From Carettochelys insculpta (lineage: Eukaryota; Chordata; Testudines; Carettochelyidae), in NCBI RefSeq assembly GCF_033958435.1, contig NC_134138.1, positions 266,515,798 through 266,579,797 on the forward strand: DNA of 64,000 nucleotides. Reading direction: 5' to 3'. Shown here one piece after another: positions 56,221-64,000 of the stretch. Below the pieces are notes generated by a model that did no database searches, was not told the DNA's origin, and was given only the letters and a program-made list of their open reading frames with translations. A program made the translations under genes and the position numbers. How positions within the stretch are numbered: position 1 is the first letter of the stretch; each line of letters begins with the position of its first letter.

Positions 56221-57156
56221 ATCTGCAGTGCAGGTAAGACCCCAAGCTAACCCTCGAGCTGTTACATGTGTGGACCATTAGTTTTCTCCAAGCACTGAGA
56301 TTTTCCAAAGAGGGAGCCAAATGTTAATCCTTCAGAAGCCTAAGCTTTGAAACACATCAGTTAAACAAAGCAGAGACTTTTTTTTATGTAGTGCTCCATA
56401 CTTCATGCATAGGGATAATGGCCAAATATAAGATTGGATAGAAATTGCCTCTGGAATATTATGAGTATAACATTATCTAGAGCACTGACCAAGAGTAATT
56501 ATCAAATGGATTCTCATTATAGTTTGTGGGGTTCTTCCTGTTTTCTTTTGCGTACCTTTTCTTAGGGAGAGGCAGGAAATAACTGAAGATTTTTGTAGTG
56601 GTATGTGAATGTTAGATTAAATATTGCCTTGATTTCTTAGAAATCCTAGCTCTTTCTTAAATGTGCATCCACCTAGTTATTCTATAGGCTCAGTGTTTCT
56701 CTGCCAAGATGGTCATGCTGATAGTACTGTTGTCAGGGAAAAATGTTGGGTTGTGTCAGACAACCAGGATGTTTCCATCCTCTGTTTTCTAAAATAATGG
56801 CACTAAGGACCTATTCTGTATGTATAGCAAAGAGAACCATTCTAAAGATCCATCTGATTCCAAGCCTGCTGCATACATGCAAGTCTAATCTACCCAATAC
56901 CACATTTGGGTATCGCATCTAAACACCAAAGTATTCCAAGCATATTTTAGTACAACCACTTGAGCTTAGAAATACCTCTTAAAATACTGCTTCCTAAATA
57001 TAAATTCAGCTCATGTTAAATGTGCAAGCTGAAGATGTTTTTTATTTTTAGGTTGGTTGTAGTAGAAGGTGGTTGATTTAGCCTGAAATCTTCTCTGCAA
57101 ATGCCCCTATGGCTTCTCGGATGCTGCACCAGTCTATCTTTAGAGCTTGGTGTGGC
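56221..57156. other. Intron sequence without a recognised feature
   Basis: No coding signal or repeat family was recognised. Confidence 0.5.
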
Positions 57157-57170
57157 TTACTGGAAGTAGT

Positions 57171-57348
57171 CACAGAGAGGTAGCTGTTGGTTTGTATCTT
57201 CACAAAACAAAAATGCAGTTCTGTAGCACTTTAAAGACTAACAAAATAATTGAGCTTTCATGGGACCCCACTTCTGGGTCTGTCCCACTAAAGTGCATCA
57301 TCCAATCTATTATTTTTTTAGTCTTTAAAATGCTCCAGGACTGTGTTT
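57171..57348 (+). repeat. Foldback SINE 5 (178 bp)
   Basis: A perfect 14-bp duplication 'ttactggaagtagt' (57157-57170, 57349-57362) bounds it. The head is 'cacagagaggtagctg'. 'tagcactttaaagactaa' in the left arm is inverted as 'ttagtctttaaaatgct' in the right arm. Confidence 0.75.
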
Positions 57349-57636
57349 TTACTGGAAGTAGTGTGGTGGTAACTACAGCTAACCTGCACACAAGCATATT
57401 TTGCCTGATGAACAGTAAGATTGGTGGATACAGGTTGCTCCTTAACTGGAAGGCCCTGAAGTGGCATGCCTCTTAGCATCTCTTCTCTTGGCTTAAACTA
57501 TAGCCTCTCAGAAACTGGGTTTTGATAGCACTAATCTAAACACTTGTCATAAAGCCACATCAAGGTTTCTGTTCCTATCTCTGAGGCTTACCCTTCTGGT
57601 TGATAAGGGGACCTGAAGCCCCTCTTTAGAATACTA

Positions 57637-58594
57637 CAGATAGTTCCCAACTTACAAACAGGTTACATTCTAAACACCTGGTCGTAACTCGATTTGGTTG
57701 TAAGTCGGAAATACCCTTATACTATAATCCCTCCAGGTAGGCAAGGGCTGCGTACCTTGAATTTCACATAAGTTGGTGGGGGCTTGGGTTGGGGCCCTGG
57801 GAGTGGGCAGTGGGGTTGGTAGGAGGGTGCAGTTGAGCTGGGGCTTGGAGGGGGTTGGACCCAGGCAGCAGGGGGTTGGGGCAGGGGTTGAGCCTGTCCA
57901 GGGGTTGGAACCAGGTCTGTGGGGGTGGTGGGTAGAGGGGTTGGGGGTCCTGTGTTCAGGCTGGAGCCAGAGCCCTGTGTGCAATGGAGTGTGATCTGGG
58001 GGAGATGGGGGGGGGGGGGGGGTTGAATGGGGTGAACCAGGGCAGGGTTGAGTTGAGCTGATGGGGGTGGAGATGGCAAGGGGATAGAGCCCCTGTGCAT
58101 GCTGGTGGCAGCTGACATTTGGAGTCTCAAGCGTGGGGTAGGGTGGGGGCTGCAGGAGGGGTTGAGCTGGGCATGGAGTTGAACGGGATGCACCAGGGTG
58201 GGGTGGTTGGGGGGGAACCCAAGGCACAGGTTCAAGTTGAGGCCCCATGCAAAGAAGGGGGTTGAGCTGGGGTCACGGGGGGGGGTAAGGGGGGTTGAGC
58301 CAGGCAGGGAGAGGTTGAACAGGTATGCACTGGGGCGGGGTACTTAAATGCAGGGCAGATTGGAATGGTGAGAGAGGTGATCTGGGGCCATATGGGGGGT
58401 TCGGTGCAGGGGTCAAGGCCCAGGGGTGTGGTGGGGGCTGGAGTATGGGGGTTGTAGCTGGGTCTGGGTGGGGGCTGGAGGGGAGCCCCCCGCTGGGGGA
58501 GGTGAGGTGGGATGCTCAGGGAGGGGAAGCTGGGGTTTGACTTATGACCATTTGTACTTACAGCCAATGTGTTTTGTAAGTCGGGGACTGCCTG
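57637..58594. mobile_element. Tigger-like MITE (958 bp) with a G-rich minisatellite
   Basis: The left end 'cagatagttcccaacttaca' and the right end 'tgtaagtcggggactgcctg' are inverted Tigger-type termini, flanked by TA (57635-57636, 58595-58596). The interior (57770-58530) is a degenerate array of 'gggggttgagctggg'-like units with an 18-G run near 58007-58022. There is no transposase. Confidence 0.75.
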
Positions 58595-58770
58595 TACTGA
58601 AACTAGCATTCAGTGGGTCGAGAGCCTTATAACTCTGAGTTGGGTGAAGGAAAATGAAGAATCTAGGCTGATCACATCTGCGTTTTGCTTCTAGTCTGGG
58701 AAGACTAGAGAAAACCTGCATATAAAGTAATCTCTAGACAGCCACATGTAACTGTGATATAGTTTAAACC

Positions 58771-58956
58771 AGGATAAAAAGCAGTCAAGTAGCACTTTAA
58801 AGACTAGCAAAATGGTTTATTAGGTGAGCTTTCGTGGGACAGACCCTCTGTCCCACGAAAGCTCACCTAATAAACCATTTTGCTAGTCTTTAAAGTGCTA
58901 CTTGACTGCTTTTTATTTTGATAGTGTATAGACTAGCACGGCTTCCTCTTTGTTAC
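58771..58956 (-). repeat. Foldback SINE 4 with perfect 68-nt arms
   Basis: A perfect 10-bp duplication 'agtttaaacc' (58761-58770, 58957-58966) bounds it. The arms 58776-58843 and 58847-58914 are exact reverse complements with a 3-nt loop (ccc). The SINE head lies at the right ('ctagcacggcttcctctttg'), so the copy is on the minus strand. Confidence 0.85.
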
Positions 58957-58964
58957 AGTTTAAA

Positions 58965-59664
58965 CCGGGGTGAGCTAACTTTTTGGCTTGAGGGCCATAT
59001 GAGGATATGGAAGCTGTGTGGTGAGCCATGAATGCTCACAAAATCAGGGTTTGGGTGTAGAAGGGAGCGGAGTGAAGGTTCTGGGCTTAGCCAGAAATGA
59101 GTTCAGGATGCGGGAGGGAGATAAGGGCTGAGACAGGCATCTGGGATGTGTGTGACAGCTCTGGCTAGGCTTGTGGGCTTTGAGTGTAAGAGGGGGCTCT
59201 GTGCTGGGACTGAGGAGGTGCAGCAGGGCTCAGGCAGTGGGTTGGGTCATAGAAGGTAGTCGTCAGTGCAGACTCCTGGTCACAGTTCAAGCCGCTCCTG
59301 GAAGCTGCAGCGTGTCTGTCCCTTCATTCCTTCCTTCCTCTCCCCACCCCACAGCGCTTACATGGAGGCAGGGACAGGTGGCTCTGCATGCTGTCCTATC
59401 CACAGGCACTACCCTGCAGCTGCCATTTGGCATGGTTTCCAGCCAGTGGGAACTGTGAAGGCAGTACTTGGTGGGGCCCATGTGGAGTGCTCTGACTACC
59501 CCTATGCATGGGAGCCAGAATGGAGGACGTGCTGCTGCTGCTTTTCAGAGCTGTGTGAGGGAGTCTGTGCCATAACCCACTCCCAGGTGGGAGCTCAAAG
59601 GCTGGATTAAAACAATTGACAGGTCAGATGTGGGCCTTAGTCTGTAGCCTGCCAACCTTTGGCC
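58965..59664. mobile_element. hAT-like element, CAGGGGTGGGCAAAC type
   Basis: The left end 'ccggggtgagctaacttttt' is followed by 'gcttgagggccatatgagg'. The right end 'tgtagcctgccaacctttgg' is its rough inverse. The interior is G-rich. The SINE target duplication overlaps its left border. Confidence 0.5.
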
Positions 59665-61445
59665 TAAATGCTGTCTTTGGATAAATAGTCTGTTACGAAT
59701 AATCTTTTTGCCCTGTAAACTGTTTTTAAAAATAACTTAAATCTGCTAATCTTAGTCTCTATCCATTTAAAATTCTCAAATCGTGCTCTCATTGTGTAGA
59801 AATGCACCCAATGCCAAGGAATTACTCATTGTCCAATAACAATTTTTAGGCTAAACTGGAAACTAATCTATTTTGTTTATTCACTGTTCACAGGTTTTTT
59901 TTCCCCAGCACACTAACATGGGTTACAAAGGAGCAAGGAAAGCTAATTTCCTTGACCAAACATATGTAATATTTTGTACTCTCTGTAGGCTTATGTTGTG
60001 GTGTTGATAAACATAGGATGAAATAGGGTCTGGTAGATTTCTGCTTGTAGGGGAATAACTGAAATGGGAACTGTGCTGTAACTTGAGTGGTACTTCACAG
60101 TAGTAAAATGATGACAATCTTTGTGCTTAAAAGTACTGTCTAAATTGCACAAATTACAGGGCTGTGTGAGGGTGAAACAAAAACATGCAGTCAGTTTACT
60201 AGGTTTCACAGGAAATGCTACTATGTGTAGCATGCTGCATTGCTCAGACATCTGCTTCTGGTAGGGCTGTGGTGATAAACTTAGGCAATAATTTTTGAGG
60301 GAGCTCCACTAAGTACTGTGCTTTGTTAATGGAGGTACACGGTCTGGGTTGGAGGCTGGGTGTAGAAGGGAGCCTGGAGTAGGGGATTGGAATACAGGAC
60401 AGGGTTTGGGGTGGGAGGAAGTCTAGGTGAAGGAGGGGGCAGTGACTTGGAGTAGGGGGTTAGGATGCAGGGGAGGATTTTGACCTGGGGGAGGAGTGTG
60501 GTAGGGTGTGCAGTGTCTGGGAGAGGGTTGTGACCTAGGTAGGAGGAGGTTTGTGATCTAGTGCAGGGAGAGAGGAAGGTGTGGAGTGCTAGGTGCAGGC
60601 TGTGGCTGTGTTGGAGGGGGTTACTTTAATAGATGGTTCCTGGCCAGCAGCCCAGTGGGACCTTTGGACAGGCTCACACCCTGCGAATCTGTCTGATTGC
60701 CCGATAGCTGCAGCTCCTTTTTTGCACATATAGATGCAGATACAAAGTATATATCTAAACCTTGTAAATGTCCAGATATCTACTTTATGTTCATCTGCAA
60801 ATATGATACAGATATGCACAGATCATTTTTGCGAATGTGGGTGCAGATACCAATTTGGTATCCATGTCGCGCTCTACTAATGTGAGCAGTTATCCAAACC
60901 CCTCCTGAAGCTAGACTGGTTCCCTTAACCTCCAAAAAGATGTAACTGGATGAAATAAGTCCAATTTTCAGTAGTTGTCGAAGCTTCATTTTAAATTGTG
61001 ATCCTGTGAATCCCTTCAAAACCTGAATTTTTATCAGAGTAAACTAATGTGAAATTAAAATGGCAGATTTGCATGGCATAAGTTTGCAGAGACCGAAGAT
61101 CAAGGTGCCCTCTCCCCTCTAAGACTTGACAACTGTTCTCCTAATTAAAATGTGTAAGAATCAATCTTTTTCTTTAAATTGACACGTATTAGATTTTTTT
61201 TAAAGAAATCTTGGTGCAGTTTTTTCTCTCAGCCTTATCGTAATACTAGAGCTCCTCTAGTGCATGAGGGAAGTAGATGCAGCTTAATGTGAATCTGGTC
61301 CTCTAATACTTGTTGCTTGCCATTCCCTACCAATTATGAATGCTGCTCTCCAATTTTTGTGAAAGTGTTACAGGGAATAAGGAGTTATTGGGGACAGATT
61401 GGAAAAGAATTTGACAACTTCTGTAGTTCAGAAACCCTCTAGGTC
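59665..61445. other. Intron sequence with G-rich block
   Basis: A G-rich block (60330-60590) and a segment with repeated GATA-containing words (60760-60870) look repeat-derived. I cannot name the family. Confidence 0.35.
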
Positions 61446-61755
61446 AGAGATCAGCAACCCCTGGCGTGGGTATGAAGAGTGGCATGCAAGCCCATTTTGA
61501 TGGGCATGAGAGGCAGGAGCTCAGTCCATCCCCTTCTTACTTCTCATGTAGCTGGGAGCTTGCTCAAAAACATGCCACCTGTGGGTTAACAAAAGACCAG
61601 CTAATGGTACTCACCACCACCTAAATGGTGGAGCTCTGCATTTTAGTTATTAATGAAACTGTTAGTACAACTGACTTTAAAGTATCACAGGCACTGGGAC
61701 CGTATATAGAAGTCATAAGGTCAAATTTTGGCACTCTGCCTCAGAAAGAGCAGGG
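61446..61755. mobile_element. hAT-like fragment
   Basis: It begins 'cagagatcagcaacccctgg' followed by 'aagagtggcatgcaagcc', the look of a hAT terminus. The right end is unclear. Confidence 0.4.
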
Positions 61756-61843
61756 GACAGGAACCTAAGTGTTGCTTTTCAATTGATTACTGTAGCAGTC
61801 AACAGTGATTCATCCTTCCAGAAGCCTAGTCTGGCTCATTTTG

Positions 61844-62120
61844 GCTGCATCTAGATTGACTATAAAGGTTAATGGCTGTTACATAATTTTTGGTACACCA
61901 ATTGTGTACCAAAAATCGACTTTGCAGTTGTCGACTTCTGTGCCTGTCTTCACAGCAGAATGTCGACGGGAGCGCTAATCCATGTCAACCTTCCTTAATA
62001 CCATGCAGCTAAGGAGGAATTCCGGGGTCAGTGTTGACCATGGAATGCGCTAGTTCATGCGTGCGTGAAAGGGCACTTCGGAAGATCGACCCAGAGCAAT
62101 CGATCTTCTCTGGTAAGCAC
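61844..62120. mobile_element. Possible Harbinger-type MITE
   Basis: It begins 'ttggctgcatctagattgac' and contains short inverted words such as 'ttttggtacaccaattgtgt' with 'accaaaaatcg'. The right end is not clear. Confidence 0.3.
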
Positions 62121-62527
62121 AGATATTGCCTTTATCTTTCTGAAAGGTGATCAAGCATACCCTTTTGTACTGCATCCAGCACCTGAGTGAGTTTGAAATT
62201 GGTTGGCTGGTTCTCCCTCCCAGTTCCTTGAAGTATTGTGTACTGAAGTGCACTGTCCCTCATTGTGCTATGTATGCTTGTCCTCTTAAGGTTAAGCACA
62301 CAAATATGGTTGCACTGACAAAAGTTGCTGGGTAGACACAAATTGAAATTACTTGTGACTGAGCTGTTCAGGGTAACCATGACTTTTAAAGCCGGTTGAG
62401 TGGTCAATCTTAAATGTAACCCTCTTAGTCTTTGTCATATAGTTGAGATGAGTAGGGTAATTCATGCTTCTCACTGACTTCAAATTTGTTTTCAGAAGTG
62501 GTGGAATACTTCTGAATCAGTGTGAAG

Positions 62528-62840
62528 TAGGGATGTTAAAGGTTAAACGTTAAGCCTTGTCCATTTAGGTTAAGGCTTATGGTTACATTTAACCAGTATG
62601 ACCTAGAGCAGCCCCTTGACCACCATGGGCAGGGGGTTGCTTATCTCTGCAAGGCTGCTGTGAACAAGGGCATTCCAGCCAGGCTGGAGTGGCCCTGGGC
62701 GAAGGGGTGGCCAGGGAGTCAGGCCAGAGCAGCCCCTGTTTGCAGCCTCTCCAGCTGGCCCCCAACCCGTTAACTGGTTAAACCGAGTGTTTACACTACA
62801 TGTAAAATCCAATTTAATTGGTTGACTAGTTAAAGTAGTG
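62528..62840. mobile_element. MITE with AGGGATGTTAAA end, second copy
   Basis: 'tagggatgttaaaggttaaa' matches the start of 41278. The interior has 'ccgttaactggttaaaccg'. The right end has no clean inverse. Confidence 0.4.
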
Positions 62841-63761
62841 GACTTTGTTTTTGTTTTTCATAGAACCCTGATGGCTAGACTTAACTAGGTTTAAATTGCA
62901 TACCCCTGGATTAATGATAAAAGGTGTGGAGACAGGCTGTTCTTAATCAAGGTTGATGGAATGTGAAATTAAGTTTCGTACTGGTATGACTTGAAAGACA
63001 TATTTGGATCCTAACTAACTTTTTTTTCCTCCTGGTGAGGGCAGAGGGCTAAAGGTCTCTTAGAATGAAACAATTGATAGGGTTTTAAGCATAGTACTGT
63101 ATAGTGGTTTGTTCCTTTAAACTGCCTAAGATTGGAACCCTAGCGAAAGTCTATGTTCGATCAGATACAATATTTTTTTTACACAAACTGGTTAAAGTTA
63201 CCTGTTCACCACTCCCAATGTTGTAGAGAGCCACAGGCATTCTGACTTTGCCCTTCATGTGGAACAGTCTCCGAATCCTGATAGTTCGGTGATCTTTTTT
63301 ATTACAATTATTTAGCGTTTTGTTGATGTAAAGTTCCTGTTTTCTCTTTTGTCCTTATAATTAAGTATGGAAATACCACTCTTATGTTATGGATACTTGC
63401 ATTACAGTTCATGTTAGCACCATTTGGATTAGAAATTGATTCCCTATACTTTGAATTTGGAGTGGGTGCCCTGACTATGCTAGGAAACAGAACCCTTGCT
63501 AACTGCTTATCAGGCCTCTCTGTGCTAGCTGTTACATAATTTCAGTGCTGATTGAGAACAGGGTACTAAATTCTTACATGTGGTAAGATTGGTGCAGATT
63601 TGTACACCTGTTTCCTACAGCACACTAAACTTTTATTTGTAATATCTCTCTTCTTACCTGGTAGACTTTCTCCAGCTAATGGCATCACTAACTTATTGGA
63701 GTATGGCTTCTGTATAGTGGGCTTTAAATTTGGATTTAAATCTTTTTTTCTTGCTTTACAG
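62841..63761. other. End of RHEB intron 1
   Basis: No repeat was recognised. The polypyrimidine tract and acceptor AG at 63760-63761 precede exon 2. Confidence 0.6.
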
Positions 63762-63833
63762 GAAAATCTTCCTTGACTATTCAATTTGTGGAAGGCCAGT
63801 TTGTTGATTCATATGATCCAACCATAGAAAACA
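63762..63833 (+). CDS. RHEB: RHEB coding exon 2 (rest of codon 18 to first base of codon 42)
   Basis: The exon completes Gly18, then reads 'KSSLTIQFVEGQFVDSYDPT' and 'IEN', followed by donor GTAAGT at 63834. Lys19-Ser20 finish the P-loop: Lys contacts the phosphates and Ser20 binds Mg. Residues 33-41 (DSYDPTIEN) are switch I, with Tyr35 and Thr38, the effector region that touches mTORC1 and is read by TSC2. Exon 1 plus exon 2 make 124 nt, ending one base into codon 42, so both introns are phase 1. The acceptor is a pyrimidine run and CAG. Without the later exons (G3-G5 boxes, CAAX) the gene is partial here only because the window ends. Confidence 0.97.
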
Positions 63834-63886
63834 GTAAGTATCTTTGTGTAAATGAAGCTGTTTTTTCCAAATGCTTTCCTATAAAT

Positions 63887-63964
63887 TGTCCTCTATGTAA
63901 TCACAAAGCATTTTCATATGGCATGATCATCCATATGAGGACTCACGTTAGCATGGAACCTTAA
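63887..63964 (+). other. C2H2 zinc-finger-like reading in RHEB intron 2, in frame with exon 2
   Basis: If intron 2 were retained, the RHEB frame would stay open past the donor and read 'CPLCNHKAFSYGMIIHMRTH' then 'VSMEP' and stop at 63962. The Cys-x2-Cys, the K-A-F and the H-x3-H-with-R-T-H look like a KRAB-type zinc finger, but the Cys-to-His spacing is 11, one short. It could be a relic of a zinc-finger gene or chance. Confidence 0.3.
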
Positions 63965-64000
63965 AGTGCACCAAACAGAGTAACAATGTTTGCTAGAAAG

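Larger units (their letters stand above)
34386..63761 (+). other. RHEB: RHEB intron 1 (29,376 bp)
   Basis: The donor is G|GTGAGT (34386) and the acceptor TTTTTTTCTTGCTTTACAG|G (63761), a phase-1 intron splitting Gly18. Most identified content is transposon-derived: hAT, Tigger, Harbinger, CR1 and foldback SINEs. I found no second gene inside it. Confidence 0.92.

Noticed and set aside
57670..58248. 192- and 172-codon Pro-rich frames
   Set aside because: They are translations of the minisatellite in a Tigger-like MITE, with two frames open at once.
34386..63761. A second host gene nested in RHEB intron 1
   Set aside because: Every readable protein motif in the intron belongs to CR1 or Harbinger, and I found no exon with splice sites and a host domain.
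1..64000. CRISPR arrays, operons, phage or plasmid features
   Set aside because: The repeats are interspersed eukaryotic elements, there are no short regular spacers, and splice sites and CpG structure show vertebrate DNA.

Overview
This window is vertebrate nuclear DNA, and the repeats point to a cryptodiran turtle. The evidence is CR1 LINEs with the (TTCTATGA)n tail, a tRNA-derived SINE of the turtle Cry I kind, DIRS tyrosine-recombinase retrotransposons, a Penelope-like element, PIF/Harbinger and hAT transposons and many Harbinger-type MITEs. The species call is an inference from repeat type only.

The only host gene I can support is RHEB, the small GTPase that activates mTORC1. It lies on the + strand: coding exon 1 is at 34334-34385 and coding exon 2 at 63762-63833, separated by a 29,376-bp intron 1. 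The other exons lie beyond the right edge. The first exon sits in a CpG-rich promoter (about 33330-34860) with four same-strand CCAAT boxes, a CRE-like site and a palindromic TCACGTGA E-box.

Layout. Positions 1-33300 are a repeat-dense intergenic block. It starts with a foldback SINE and a 436-bp palindromic MITE, then three decayed DIRS elements: DIRS-1 (+, about 1275-6755), DIRS-2 (-, about 6345-13235) and DIRS-3 (-, about 13930-19620). DIRS-1 and DIRS-2 are tail to tail and appear to share one 3' terminus. After them come hAT, Penelope-like and small Harbinger elements, then a 5.9-kb two-gene Harbinger transposon (24856-30723). It holds a transposase (+) and a convergent Myb/SANT-like gene (-), and is broken by a CR1, a MITE inside that CR1, and a second MITE. 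Positions 34386-63761 are RHEB intron 1. The intron carries further hAT, Tigger and Harbinger copies, one almost complete CR1 (43980-47446) and several foldback SINEs with target-site duplications.

Nothing works as a multi-gene pathway here. Every transposon gene I read is frameshifted, interrupted or has lost catalytic residues. The points most worth checking are the foldback SINEs (five insertions, each a hairpin flanked by a 10-14 bp duplication, one with perfect 68-nt arms), the DIRS tail-to-tail junction, the RHEB promoter and leader, and a zinc-finger-like reading just after RHEB exon 2. I saw no convincing new biological system, and no CRISPR, operon or prokaryotic feature.
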